Translations under genes and position numbers: made by a program
In this document: piece after piece, positions 50,255-59,466 of the stretch
Numbering within the stretch: position 1 is the first letter of the stretch
Layout of the letters: each line of letters begins with the position of its first letter
Origin: Saccharothrix deserti
GTDB taxonomy: Bacteria > Actinomycetota > Actinomycetes > Mycobacteriales > Pseudonocardiaceae
DNA: 64,000 nucleotides
Direction: 5' to 3'
NCBI RefSeq assembly: GCF_009769385.1
Contig: NZ_ML775961.1
Coordinates: 1-64,000 of the forward strand
Notes under the pieces: generated by a model
Database searches by the model: none
Seen by the model: the letters and a program-made list of their open reading frames with translations, nothing else
What the model was told of the DNA's origin: nothing

Positions 50255-50289
50255 CCGGGCGGGCGGTGTCGCTGAACCCAGGAGCGGCT

Positions 50290-50550
50290 TCACCGCCACC
50301 GCTGCGCCGGCTCTCGCTCCATGCGCCGCTGCTGCACCATCGCGGCCACGTCGAGCACCCCGCCCGTCTCCGTCGCGCCGGAGGCCAAGGCCTCGATCGC
50401 CTTGGCTGGGACGATGTACCGGGTGCGGATCTTCACCGCGGGGGACGCGTCCTCACGGATCGCCCTGTAGATCGTGTTGGCGTCCACCCGTAAGACCTTC
50501 GCCGCCTCGGACACCGTGTAGAACAACGGCTTGTTCGTCGTGTCGGTCAT
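50290..50550 (-). CDS. Excisionase-type HTH protein
   Basis: The 86-residue protein has the HTH_17/Xis pattern: FYTVSEAAKVLRVDANTIYR, then AIREDASPAVKIRTRYIVPA. Such proteins bind DNA as excisionases of integrative elements or as small regulators. No integrase gene or att repeat is seen nearby, so it may be a remnant. ATG 50550. Confidence 0.8.
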   Translation of the reverse strand: MTDTTNKPLFYTVSEAAKVLRVDANTIYRAIREDASPAVKIRTRYIVPAKAIEALASGATETGGVLDVAAMVQQRRMEREPAQRWR

Positions 50551-50679
50551 GGCGGGCTACCCGTGGGGGCCGTCATGAAGTGCCGAGCCCTAGCCGTTCC
50601 AGCTCTGCTTGAAGATATCCGCTGGTTCTGGGGGCGGGTAGTCGAACCGCACGCCGTAGTGCCGCCGCCACGTCCGGAG
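50551..50679. other. Unassigned DNA beside the excisionase-type gene
   Basis: It holds the promoter side of the minus-strand HTH gene. No gene, att-like repeat or tRNA end was recognised. Confidence 0.3.
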
Positions 50680-50951
50680 TCCTCCGCCGTCTCGCTCTCT
50701 CCATGGTCGTCGTCGCGGGCATGGTGGGCGCGGCCGGGCTCGGCGGGGTCGTCGTCCGCGGCGTGACCCAACTCGACATCGGCACCGGCTTCGAAGGCGG
50801 CCTCGCCGTCGTCATCCTCGCCATCTACCTCGACCGGGTCACCGGCGCGGCCGGCCGACGCCTGCAGCAACGCCGCCGCAACACCCTCCGCCGGCGCGGC
50901 AGCCGGCACGAACAGCAGGCGACCACCGCCAAGCTCCCCACTGCCGCGTGA
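50680..50951 (+). pseudogene. 3' fragment of a glycine-betaine/proline ABC permease
   Basis: The frame gives LALSMVVVAGMVGAAGLGGV, then VRGVTQLDIGTGFEGGLAVV and ILAIYLDRVTGA. This is the conserved C-terminal end of OpuA/ProW-type permeases. The preceding about 180 residues, including the other helices and coupling loop, are missing. A remnant of an osmoprotectant importer therefore survives next to the excisionase-like gene. Confidence 0.7.
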
Positions 50952-50993
50952 TCAACCCACGACGAACTTCCGAGAACTCCCGAAACGGACCAC

Positions 50994-52169
50994 TCAGCCG
51001 GCCGCCCGCAGCGTGAGGAGGGAGATCTCGCTCGGCGCGAAGACCCGCAGCGGCGGACCCCAGAAACCGGCGCCACGGCTCGTGTAGAGCCGGGTGCGCT
51101 CGCCGTGGCGGCTCAGCCCGGACAGCACCGGCTGCTGGAGCCGCACCAGCAGGTGGAACGGCCAGATCTGGCCGCCGTGCGTGTGGCCGGACAGCTGGAG
51201 GTCGACGCCGGCGGCCACCGCCTTGCCGATCTCGCTCGGCTGGTGGGCCAGCAGCACCACCGGGTCGTCGGCGCGGGTGCCGGCCAGCGCGGCGTCGAGG
51301 TCCGCGCGGTGGCCCGGTTCGCCGGAGTGCGCGGCGGTGATGTCGTCCACGCCCGCGAACACCAGCCGAGCGTCACCGCGTTCCAGCACCCGGTGCTGGT
51401 TGTGCAGGCTCGTCCAGCCCAACTCGGTCATGTGCTCCAGCCACGCCTGCGCGTTGCTGAGGTACTCGTGGTTGCCGGACACGTAGAACCGGTGCCGCGC
51501 CCGCACGTCGCCCAGCGCGGCGGCCTGGCCCCGGCGCTGCGCCACCGTGCCGTCCGCGATGTCGCCGACGTGGACGACGACGTCGGCGTTCAGCTCGTTG
51601 ACCGCCGCCACCGTGCCCTCGTTCCACCGGGTGCGGTCGATCGCGCCGTAGTGGGTGTCCGCGAGCACCGCGACGGTGAGGCCGTCGAACGCCTCGTCCA
51701 GCCGGGGGAGCACCACGTCGGTCCGCCTGATCCGGGGCACCCGGCGCGCCTCGCGGATGCCGTACCCGACCAGGGCCAGGCCGACGACCAGCAGCACCAC
51801 CGCGACGAACCGGGCCCGGAACGGGTTGTCCACGCCCGCGACCGCCAGCACGAGCCGCAGCACGTGCGTGATGAGCGTCCAGGCGAAGAACACCCACGCC
51901 ACGCCCAGCATCAGGTGCGCGATCCGGGCGGCCCGGTCGGAGTGCCGGCGGCCGTGCGCGCGGACCAGCAGCAGCGGGAACGCCACCGACGTCACCACGA
52001 AGAACGCCGTGCCGACGACCTGCACCGGCCACGGCCAGTCCGCGCCCGGCGCGAGCAACCCCGTCCACGGCACCCAGAACAGCAGTGCGGTCACCGTCAG
52101 CAGCACCGCCGTGAAGCTGACCCGCCGCCGCGCGGACGGGCGGGGTGGCGCGGTCGTCGTGCTCGACAT
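50994..52169 (-). CDS. Membrane-anchored metallophosphoesterase (YkuE-like)
   Basis: The 391-residue protein has about four to five N-terminal membrane helices and a cytoplasmic or exported calcineurin-like domain. Its metal motifs are VLADTHYG, VVHVGDIADG, VSGNHEYLS, LLAHQPSE and LSGHTHGGQIWPFH. The order D-H / GD / GNHE / H / GHTH is complete, so it should be an active phosphodiesterase or UDP-diacylglucosamine hydrolase-type enzyme. GAGGAGATCC precedes the ATG. Confidence 0.9.
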   Translation of the reverse strand: MSSTTTAPPRPSARRRVSFTAVLLTVTALLFWVPWTGLLAPGADWPWPVQVVGTAFFVVTSVAFPLLLVRAHGRRHSDRAARIAHLMLGVAWVFFAWTLITHVLRLVLAVAGVDNPFRARFVAVVLLVVGLALVGYGIREARRVPRIRRTDVVLPRLDEAFDGLTVAVLADTHYGAIDRTRWNEGTVAAVNELNADVVVHVGDIADGTVAQRRGQAAALGDVRARHRFYVSGNHEYLSNAQAWLEHMTELGWTSLHNQHRVLERGDARLVFAGVDDITAAHSGEPGHRADLDAALAGTRADDPVVLLAHQPSEIGKAVAAGVDLQLSGHTHGGQIWPFHLLVRLQQPVLSGLSRHGERTRLYTSRGAGFWGPPLRVFAPSEISLLTLRAAG

Positions 52170-52275
52170 CGGATCTCCTCGGCGGCTTTACGAACCAGCG
52201 GGCTCTTATCGACGGTAACCCGCCGCGGAGCCGGTGTCCAAGTTTGGCGGTGGAGTGTGCGGAAACCCTGGTCGC

Positions 52276-52458
52276 ATGGCCGACGACGAACGCGATGTCG
52301 ACGCGTACCGGGTGGAGACGCCCGAGGAGGACGAGCGGCTGGCCGAGTCGCAGCGCAGGATCGACGAAGCCAAGGTGATCGCGGCCGACCTCGCCAAGAC
52401 CACGCCCGATCCGCTGCCCGACGCCGAACCGCCGCACGAGCCGACGCCGAGCTCCTGA
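52276..52458 (+). CDS. Small acidic hypothetical protein
   Basis: This 60-residue protein (ATG 52276) is rich in Asp, Glu and Pro. It has one predicted helix (EDERLAESQRRIDEAKVIAA) and a disordered tail (DPLPDAEPPHEPTPSS). It has no cysteine or membrane segment. Similar tiny acidic proteins are frequent in Pseudonocardiaceae, but their function is unknown. The upstream ribosome-binding site is weak. Confidence 0.55.
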   Translation: MADDERDVDAYRVETPEEDERLAESQRRIDEAKVIAADLAKTTPDPLPDAEPPHEPTPSS

Positions 52459-52596
52459 CCCCTCTGCCCCCGAGTAGCGCGGTCCACAGTGGACTCACCC
52501 GAATGGCGGTTGCCGACTGTGAACGTCGGTATGGATAGTTCGATCTTCCGCGAGGGATGTTCAGTCGACCGCCACTTGACTTGGGGGTAACCGGGC

Positions 52597-54738
52597 GTGG
52601 CTCGTCCAACCCGCGCCGTGGTGGACGACGCGCTGTCGGCGCCCGGTCACGCCGGGCTGTGCCGGATCAGACGGTTGACCGAGGCCTTCGCCTGGCTCAG
52701 CGGTGTCGCGTTCGCGTTGCAGCTGCTCTTCGTCGGCACCGGGCACGCCCGCTTCCTGCCTGCCCTCCTGGTGCCGGTCGTGCTGGCGTCGTGGTGGCTG
52801 CGCCCGAAGCGGGACACCTGGCTGGTCGCGTTGGTGGAAGGCGTGATCGCCCACGGCGCGGTGTTCGTGCTGCCGTCCCCGCAGCCCGTCATCAGCTTCC
52901 TGTTCGCGGTGACCGTGCGGCGCGCGTTGCGCGGCGACTCCGAACGGTTCCCGCTCAAGTCGGTGCCCGCGCTGCTGGGGTACCTGCTCGGGTTCGGAGT
53001 GTGGATCACGGTCGAGCCCGTCGCGGTGACCGGTCCGCTCGTCGCGTCCGTCCTGATGCCGTTGGTGGGGCTCGTGGTCGGCGCGATGGCGTTGCACGAG
53101 ACCGTGCGCTCGGCGCGGCTCGTGGAGGACGCGCACCGCACCGTCGAGGCGGTGGTGCGGGCCAGCCCGATCGGCCTCGTGCTGCTCGACGCCGACGGCG
53201 CGCCCCGACTGCACAACGACCGGGCGCGGGAGCTGTTGGCGTGGCCGGCGGGCGAGCCGGGGCGGGTGCCGTGCCCGCACGGCCCGGACATCTCGCGCTG
53301 CGACCACGGCTGCCGTTCCGCCGACGACGCGGTGGAGGTCGGCGTCACCCGCGCGGACGGCTCGACCGGCGTGCTGGCGGTGCACGCCGTGCCGGTCGAG
53401 CACGTCTCCGAACAGCACACCGTCGTCACCGCGCTGGACGTGAGCAAACGCCGGGAGTGGGAGGACGCGTTGCGCACCCGCGCCGAGCGGGACGAGCTGA
53501 CCGGGCTCGCCGGGCGCACCCACTTCCTGCACCTGGTGGACCAGGCGCTGCCGGCCGGTGAGGCGGTCGGCCTGCTGGTGATGGACCTCGACGGGTTCAA
53601 GGAGGTCAACGACGCCGAGGGGCACGAGGCAGGCGACTGGTACCTGGTGTCGGCGGCCGAGCGGATCAGCCGGGCCGTCGGACCCGTGGCCACCGCCGCG
53701 CGGCTCGGCGGCGACGAGTTCGCCGTCCTCGCGCCCGGTCACGACGTGCGCGAAGCGGCGCGGCTGGCCACCCGCATCCTGTCCGAGCTGGCGCGGCCGT
53801 TGACCGGGCTGGGGCACGAGACGGTGATCCGGGCCAGCATCGGCATCGCGGTGTCGTCACCCGGTGCCGGTACGGCGGACCTGCTGCGTGACGCGGACAC
53901 CGCGATGTACGTGGCGAAGCGGGAGGGCGGCGGGCGCATCCGGCTGTTCCGGCCGGAGATGGGGGAGCAGGTGCTGGCCCGGCAGCGGGACAAGGCCGAC
54001 CTGCGCACGGCCGTGTCCGACGGGCAGCTGGTGCTGCACTACCAGCCGATCGTGGACCTCGCGACGTCGGAGGTGGCGGGCGCGGAGGCGTTGGTGCGGT
54101 GGCAGCGTCCGGGGCACGGGCTGCTCGGACCCGGTGAGTTCATCGGGCTGGCCGAGGAGACCGGGCTGATCGTGCCGCTGGGCAACAAGGTGCTGGCCGG
54201 TGCGTGCGAACAGGCCATGCGGTGGCGTGAGCAGGGGCGTGCGCTCGGGGTGACGGTGAACGTGTCGACGCGGCAGCTGTCCGCGCCCGCGTTCCTGCCG
54301 TCGTTGGACCGGGTGTTGAAGACGACCGGGCTGCCGCCGGAGCGGTTGACGATCGAGGTGACCGAGTCGGTGTGGGCCGACGGCGCGGCGATGCGCGGGC
54401 TGATGGAGGTGCGGGAGACCGGGGTGCGGGTCGCGTTGGACGATTTCGGCACCGGGTACTCGTCGTTGAGCTACCTGCAGCGGTACCCGTTCGACGTGGT
54501 GAAGATCGACAAGTCGTTCACCGGCGCCCTCTCCGAGACCGGCCGCACGGCGGGCGTCGTGCGCTGCATCATCGACCTGGCGGAGGTGCTGGGCGCGCAC
54601 GCCGTGGCCGAGGGCATCGAGACGCAGGCCCAGGCCGACTGGCTGCGCAACGCCGGCTGCGCCTACGCCCAGGGCTACCTGTTCGGCCGCCCCGACCTGC
54701 CCGAGAACTGGAACGCCCACCCCTCCGTCCCCCACTAG
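52597..54738 (+). CDS. Membrane PAS-GGDEF-EAL cyclic-di-GMP protein
   Basis: The 713-residue protein has about six N-terminal membrane helices, a PAS domain (EAVVRASPIGLVLLDADGAP) with a small Cys/His cluster (CPHGPDISRCDHGC), a GGDEF domain with intact GGDEF at 371-375 and an EAL domain with EAL at 497-499, DDFGTGYSSL and VAEGIET. Both catalytic signatures are intact, so it may make or degrade c-di-GMP depending on the PAS signal. GTG start. A second c-di-GMP gene lies 1.1 kb downstream. Confidence 0.92.
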   Translation: MARPTRAVVDDALSAPGHAGLCRIRRLTEAFAWLSGVAFALQLLFVGTGHARFLPALLVPVVLASWWLRPKRDTWLVALVEGVIAHGAVFVLPSPQPVISFLFAVTVRRALRGDSERFPLKSVPALLGYLLGFGVWITVEPVAVTGPLVASVLMPLVGLVVGAMALHETVRSARLVEDAHRTVEAVVRASPIGLVLLDADGAPRLHNDRARELLAWPAGEPGRVPCPHGPDISRCDHGCRSADDAVEVGVTRADGSTGVLAVHAVPVEHVSEQHTVVTALDVSKRREWEDALRTRAERDELTGLAGRTHFLHLVDQALPAGEAVGLLVMDLDGFKEVNDAEGHEAGDWYLVSAAERISRAVGPVATAARLGGDEFAVLAPGHDVREAARLATRILSELARPLTGLGHETVIRASIGIAVSSPGAGTADLLRDADTAMYVAKREGGGRIRLFRPEMGEQVLARQRDKADLRTAVSDGQLVLHYQPIVDLATSEVAGAEALVRWQRPGHGLLGPGEFIGLAEETGLIVPLGNKVLAGACEQAMRWREQGRALGVTVNVSTRQLSAPAFLPSLDRVLKTTGLPPERLTIEVTESVWADGAAMRGLMEVRETGVRVALDDFGTGYSSLSYLQRYPFDVVKIDKSFTGALSETGRTAGVVRCIIDLAEVLGAHAVAEGIETQAQADWLRNAGCAYAQGYLFGRPDLPENWNAHPSVPH

Positions 54739-54739
54739 C

Positions 54740-54914
54740 GCGAGAGTCGAACCTCCAGGTCCGGTGTGTCGAACGCTCACGTACCCCGAGTTCAACGCTC
54801 AGGATGCGTGAGGTGAACGATCAGGGGTACCTGAACGTAGAACTCAGTGGTCCTGGAGGTTCGACTCTCGCGACCCGAAGGTTCGACTCACGAGACCTGG
54901 AGGTTCGACTCTCG
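54740..54914. repeat. Mosaic intergenic repeat array
   Basis: About eight related 22-24-nt units fill the space between two convergent genes. CCTGGAGGTTCGACTCTCG occurs directly at 54852 and 54896, with a variant (AAGGTTCGACTCACG) between them. The inverse (CGAGAGTCGAACCTCCAGG) opens the array at 54741. The middle holds degenerate GAACGCTCA-type units, with ACGTACCCC and GGGGTACCT as inverted ends. The whole array can fold on itself. No coding function is seen. Confidence 0.85.
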
Positions 54915-54916
54915 GG

Positions 54917-55573
54917 TTAGGGGAGGTCGGCGAGTGTGTTCCAGAACATCAGTTCGTAGGAGTGCAGGAGGAGCGCGGCGGGCAGCGCCCCGGACGGCTC
55001 CCAGCCGGTCGCGAGTACCTGGTCAAGCGCACGCAGCCCGAGGGCGTCCAACTCCGGCGCGGGCTCGGCGAAGAAGTCGAAGAACGCACAGCCGGCGTCG
55101 TCGAAATCGTAGTGCTCACGCAGCGCGGCGGCGATCGCCGCGCAATAGCCGCCCCATTCCGCGAAGTTCGCCAGAATCGCGAGGAGCGCGTCATGCGGAT
55201 TTCCGTCCAACGCCAGCCTGGCCACGTACGACGGATATGCCTGGCACCCCGGCAACGGCCGGTGCGCGGCCACGTCATCCGGGGTCAGACCGCACGCGGC
55301 GGCGAAATCGGACAACTTGCCCAACGCCAGTCCTTCGCCTCCCGCGACCGCCGCGAAGAACTCGCGCTGCGCCGGTTCGGTCGACTGGGCGGCCAACGTG
55401 AGGAACGCTCGCCAATCGCTCCGGACGATGCGGTGCTCCTCGGCCGCCAACACCTTCAACGTGGCCGGTGGCGCCTCGCCGCGGGCGATCGACGGCACCA
55501 GCCGGTTCGCACCCCCGTCGCCCCTCAGCTCGTCCCGGACCCGCTCCAGCAGGCCTGCCGCGTTCTCCGCCAT
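54917..55573 (-). CDS. TenA-like (haem-oxygenase fold) protein
   Basis: The 218-residue protein is all-helical with TenA-type segments: LVPSIARGEAPPATLKVLAA, AAEEHRIVRSDWRAFLTLAA, GYCAAIAAALREHYDFDDAG and ALLLHSYELMFWNTLAD. TenA relatives hydrolyse thiamine breakdown products, but the catalytic cysteine cannot be placed with confidence, and other haem-oxygenase-like enzymes share this fold. GAGGGG precedes ATG 55573. No thiamine genes or TPP riboswitch are adjacent. Confidence 0.7.
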   Translation of the reverse strand: MAENAAGLLERVRDELRGDGGANRLVPSIARGEAPPATLKVLAAEEHRIVRSDWRAFLTLAAQSTEPAQREFFAAVAGGEGLALGKLSDFAAACGLTPDDVAAHRPLPGCQAYPSYVARLALDGNPHDALLAILANFAEWGGYCAAIAAALREHYDFDDAGCAFFDFFAEPAPELDALGLRALDQVLATGWEPSGALPAALLLHSYELMFWNTLADLP

Positions 55574-55614
55574 CGCCACCCCTCATCCGGGCCGTCCCGT
55601 CATCGTCGACAGGC

Positions 55615-55791
55615 ATGACAAATATGCACCCTATCGACGCGTCCGAGCGCGTGCGGATGCGCGTGCGGCACGGTTTCGCGGATGAAGACTCGGCAACAGG
55701 GATTGACGCGGACTCCCCGGTGCCGGTCTCATGGCTCCGCCTTGCCGAACACCAGTGTTGTCGCCAGTGTCGTCGTCGTGGGTCGCAGTAG
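55615..55791 (+). CDS. Possible small Cys-rich peptide ORF
   Basis: A 58-residue frame (MTNMHPIDASERVRMRVRHG at the start, LRLAEHQCCRQCRRRGSQ at the end) ends 12 bp before the GGDEF gene. It has a CC-x2-C cluster but only a weak ACAGG ribosome-binding site. It may be spurious. Confidence 0.2.
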   Translation: MTNMHPIDASERVRMRVRHGFADEDSATGIDADSPVPVSWLRLAEHQCCRQCRRRGSQ

Positions 55792-55803
55792 GGAGAGCGG
55801 GGA

Positions 55804-57933
55804 TTGCGCGTCGCCGGAGTCACGTCGGTCGAAAACCGCGGAATCCCGATCGAAAAGCAGCACCACCTGTGGATCGGTTACCTGGTTTTCGGCTTGTTGT
55901 CGATCGTCGTCTACTACGCCCTGCCGATCTTCGTCGGCACGGTCCCGCTGCGCGTGGTCGTCTACTGCGCGGTGAGCACGTCCGCGGCCCTCGCCGTGTG
56001 GTGGGGTGTCCGCCGCAACAAGCCCGACCCCCGCGCGCCGTGGACCGTGCTCGGGGTGGGCCAACTGATCGCCGCCCTGGCCGACACCACGTTCTACGCC
56101 TCGCACTACGTGCTGAACGAGACGAACTACCCGTCGCTCGCGGACGTCTTCTACCTCGGCCACTACCCGCTCGTCGTGGTCGGGCTGCTCATGCTGATCC
56201 GGCAACGCCGCGCGGCCCGCGACCTGCCGAGCCTGCTCGACGCGGCCTCGCTCACCGTGGTCGCGGGCCTGCTGTCGTGGGTGTTCGTGATCGGCCCGCA
56301 GACGCGCCTGGGCACGCCGATGCTGGTCGAGATGACGTCGCTGGCGTACCCGTCGATGGACCTGGTGCTGCTGCTGGTCTCGCTGCGGCTGCTGTTCGGC
56401 GGCGGCCGGCGTGACGTGTCGTTCATGCTGCTCACCTTCTGGCTGGCCGCGACCCTCGCCGCCGACACGGTGTACGTGCTGCAACGCCTCAGCGTCAGCT
56501 ACGCGGCGGGCAACTTCCTGGACGCGGTCTGGCTGACCGGCAACCTGGCGCTGGGCGCGTGCGCCCTGCACCCGTCGATGGGGCGGATCGCGCAGGCGGT
56601 CGACGTGCCCGCGCTGCGGCTGAGCTGGCCACGGCTGGGGTTCCTGTCGGCGGGTGCGCTGATCGGACCGGTGATGCTGGTGGTGCAGCACGCGCACGGC
56701 GTGCGCCGGGACGTGCCGGTGATCGCGGCGGGGTGCGCGGTGCTGTTCGCGTTGACCGCGACCCGGCTCGCGGGCCTGATCGTGGACCAGCGCAGCCTCG
56801 CCATCACCGACAGCCTCACCGGGCTGCGCAGCCGCCGGTACTTCGAGGCGCGGTTGGCGGACGAGGTGGCGCGGGCCCGGCGCGCCGGCAGGCCGTTGGG
56901 CGTGGTGATCCTCGACGTCGACCGCTTCAAGTCGATCAACGACAGGTTCGGGCACCCGGCGGGCGACCGGGTGCTGGTCGAGGTGGCGAACCGGCTGCGC
57001 GCCGTCGCCGGGCCGGACCGCGTGCTCGCGCGGTACGGCGGGGAGGAGTTCGCGCTGATCGCGACCGGTGTGGACGCCGAAAACCTGCACCGGTTGGCCG
57101 AACGGCTGAGGCACGGTGTCGCACACCATCCGATCGCCGTGAGTGGTCGGCGTTCGATGACGGTTACGCTCTCGGCCGGCACCGCCGCGTTCGCGCCGCA
57201 CTACGGCACCGCGTCCGCGTTGGTGTCGGCGGCTGACCGCGCGCTGTACCTGGCCAAGGACCTTGGCCGTGACCGCGCGGTCGCCGGTGGCACATCGCTC
57301 ACCGAACACCGGGAGGACGTCGCGGTGGACTACCTGAACCAGGTCGCGGACCTGGTCGACCTGCGCGTGGCGAGTCCCGGGCGCAGCCTGGCCATCGCCG
57401 AGTGGGCGCGGACCGTCGCCGAGCACCTGAAGCGCGACCCGGGCGAGATCCGCACCGCGCACCGCGCGGGACGGCTGCTGGACGTCGGCATGATCGTGCT
57501 GCCGGACGACCTGCTCACCGAATCCGGTCCGCTCACCGACCAGCAGTGGCACCTCCTGCAGGAGCACCCGGACAGCGGCGCTCGGATGGTCCGCGTGCTG
57601 CCCGACCACGGCGAGGTGGCGGAAGTGATCCGCCAGCACCACGAGCGCTGGGACGGCGCCGGCTACCCGGCCGGCCTCACCAGGGAGAACATCCGGATCG
57701 AGGCGCGGATCCTGTCCGTGTGCGACGCGTGGGCGGCGATGCGCGCCGACCGCCCGCACCGGCGGGCGTTGACGCACGAGCAGGCGGTGCGCGAACTGCG
57801 GTCCGGACGCGGCGCCCGGTTCGACCCCGCTCTGGTGGACGCGTTCCTGACGTTGCTGGACAAGCGGGCCGTCGGCGACCTGACGGCCGGTCCCGGTTCG
57901 CCCGTGTCGCGCGAGAGCAGCCGCCTGTCCTGA
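55804..57933 (+). CDS. Membrane GGDEF-HD-GYP-like protein
   Basis: The 709-residue protein (TTG start, GGGAGAG upstream) has about eight N-terminal membrane helices of the MASE type, a GGDEF domain with GGEEF at 412-416 (active-type) and a C-terminal HD-GYP-like domain. The HD dyad is absent (HRAGRLLDVGMIVLPDDLL), but the downstream HHERWDGAGYPAGL with GYP at 620-622 is kept. It may synthesise c-di-GMP, while the HD-GYP part is probably a sensor or dead phosphodiesterase. Confidence 0.88.
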   Translation: MRVAGVTSVENRGIPIEKQHHLWIGYLVFGLLSIVVYYALPIFVGTVPLRVVVYCAVSTSAALAVWWGVRRNKPDPRAPWTVLGVGQLIAALADTTFYASHYVLNETNYPSLADVFYLGHYPLVVVGLLMLIRQRRAARDLPSLLDAASLTVVAGLLSWVFVIGPQTRLGTPMLVEMTSLAYPSMDLVLLLVSLRLLFGGGRRDVSFMLLTFWLAATLAADTVYVLQRLSVSYAAGNFLDAVWLTGNLALGACALHPSMGRIAQAVDVPALRLSWPRLGFLSAGALIGPVMLVVQHAHGVRRDVPVIAAGCAVLFALTATRLAGLIVDQRSLAITDSLTGLRSRRYFEARLADEVARARRAGRPLGVVILDVDRFKSINDRFGHPAGDRVLVEVANRLRAVAGPDRVLARYGGEEFALIATGVDAENLHRLAERLRHGVAHHPIAVSGRRSMTVTLSAGTAAFAPHYGTASALVSAADRALYLAKDLGRDRAVAGGTSLTEHREDVAVDYLNQVADLVDLRVASPGRSLAIAEWARTVAEHLKRDPGEIRTAHRAGRLLDVGMIVLPDDLLTESGPLTDQQWHLLQEHPDSGARMVRVLPDHGEVAEVIRQHHERWDGAGYPAGLTRENIRIEARILSVCDAWAAMRADRPHRRALTHEQAVRELRSGRGARFDPALVDAFLTLLDKRAVGDLTAGPGSPVSRESSRLS

Positions 57934-58092
57934 CGCCCGACCGGCCGAGTCGAGGCGTGTGCGAACCGATCTGCACGGATCACTGCGGTCCACCGGACGT
58001 GACCTCGCAAGACACCGGATGTTCACCGGCCGCTCCTAGCGTTCCGCGCACCGCGTGCCCCGAGAGGGCGCGCCACGGCAGAACGGAACGCT

Positions 58093-59286
58093 ATGAGGAG
58101 ACCGCTGGTCATCGGACTGTCCGCGCTCGTCCTGGCATCGGTGGCGGTGCCGGGGTCGGCCGAGCCCACCGGCCGCCACGACTTCGGGCGCGCCACGCTG
58201 ACCGGGTTCGCCGCGCTGCCCGCCGCGACGTTCGTGCCGGCCAGCGAGCCGTCCGGCGCGGCGCTCGGCACGGCCCCGGTCAACGGGATCGTGCCGCCGT
58301 TCGCCGACCAGCCGGTGCAGGGTTTCAGCGGTGTGCTGCGCAACGCCGACGGCACGTTCGACGTGTTGTCCGACAACGGCTTCGGCACCAAGGCCAACAG
58401 CGCCGACTTCACCCTGCGCGTGCACCGGATCGGCCCGGACTTCACCACCGGCGCGGTGGACGTGGTCGGCGGCGTCACGCTGACCGACCCGAACGGGCAC
58501 GTGCCGTTCCCGCTGACCCGACCCGACCGGGTGCTGACCGGCGCGGACTTCGACGTGGAGTCGATCGTGCGCGCCAACGACGGCAGCTACTGGATGGGCG
58601 ACGAGTTCGGCCCGTACCTGCTGCACTTCGACCGCGCGGGTCGACTGCTCGCCCCGCCCGTGCCGCTGCCCGGCGTCTTCGCCCCGGAGAACCCGGCGGG
58701 CACGCCGAACCTCGGCGGCAGCAAGGGGTACGAGGGCCTGGCGCTGTCCGTCGACGGCCGCACGCTGGACGCCCTGCTGGAGGGCACGGTCGCCGGTGAC
58801 CAGCCCGGCACCCTGCGGCTCAACGAGTTCGACCTGGAGCGCGGCCGGTACACCGGCGCCCACTGGACCTACCAGCTGGACAAGCCGGAGCACGCGATCG
58901 GCGACGCGATCACCGTGGACCGCAACCGGCTGCTGGTGATCGAACGGGACGGCGCGCAGGGCGTGGACGCCCGCGTCAAGCGCGTCTACCTGGCCGACAA
59001 GCGGGACCGCGACCACGACGGCAAGCTGGACAAGACCCTCGTGGCCGACCTGCTCGACATCGCCAACCCCCGCAAGGTCGGCGGCTTCGGCGAGACCTTC
59101 ACCTTCCCGTTCACCACGATCGAGGACGTGGTGATCCTGGACGACCGCACCATCGGCGTGCTCAACGACAACAACTTCCCGTCCTCGTCGGGCCGCACAC
59201 CGGGCAAACCGGACAACAACGAGTTCATCACCCTGCGCCTGGGCGACGACCTCGACGCCGACCCGCGCGTCCTGCGCCGGCGGTAG
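58093..59286 (+). CDS. Secreted esterase-like phytase-family protein
   Basis: The 397-residue product has a signal peptide (about 1-23) and a beta-propeller-type domain. Its repeated acidic motifs GFSGVLRNADGTFDVLSDNG, SIVRANDGSYWMGDEFGPYL and LGGSKGYEGLALSVDGRTL are characteristic of the phytase-like/esterase-like secreted family. It probably acts on phosphate esters outside the cell. The C-terminus ends in a basic RRR. It has no operon partner. Confidence 0.88.
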   Translation: MRRPLVIGLSALVLASVAVPGSAEPTGRHDFGRATLTGFAALPAATFVPASEPSGAALGTAPVNGIVPPFADQPVQGFSGVLRNADGTFDVLSDNGFGTKANSADFTLRVHRIGPDFTTGAVDVVGGVTLTDPNGHVPFPLTRPDRVLTGADFDVESIVRANDGSYWMGDEFGPYLLHFDRAGRLLAPPVPLPGVFAPENPAGTPNLGGSKGYEGLALSVDGRTLDALLEGTVAGDQPGTLRLNEFDLERGRYTGAHWTYQLDKPEHAIGDAITVDRNRLLVIERDGAQGVDARVKRVYLADKRDRDHDGKLDKTLVADLLDIANPRKVGGFGETFTFPFTTIEDVVILDDRTIGVLNDNNFPSSSGRTPGKPDNNEFITLRLGDDLDADPRVLRRR

Positions 59287-59287
59287 C

Positions 59288-59466
59288 TCAGGCCCTCCAG
59301 GACCGCTGGTCCTCGGCGACCTGGCGGAACAGCCGCTTGAACTCGCCGAACGCGTCCTCGCCGACGCGTTCGGCGAGGCGCTGCTCGATGGCGGCCACGA
59401 TCGCGTCGGACCGGTCCATCTGGGCGCGCCCGCGCTCGGTCGGCACGACGAGCTTCGCCCGCCGGC
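59288..59466 (-). pseudogene. marR C-terminal fragment
   Basis: The minus strand reads RRAKLVVPTERGRAQMDRSD, AIVAAIEQRLAERVGEDAFG and EFKRLFRQVAEDQRSWRA, then stops at 59288. This is the wing plus C-terminal dimerisation helices of a MarR regulator. Everything upstream (the HTH) is missing, because at about 59464 the sequence switches to the wrbA fragment reading the other way. Confidence 0.75.

Noticed and set aside
54740-54914. CRISPR array or tRNA-like gene in the repeat array
   Set aside because: Spacing and orientation vary, the spacers are themselves repeats, and no cloverleaf or CCA-end pattern is present.
55574-55803. TPP riboswitch upstream of the TenA-like gene
   Set aside because: None of the conserved TPP-aptamer segments (CTGAGA, ACCTGA-type) is present on the minus strand.
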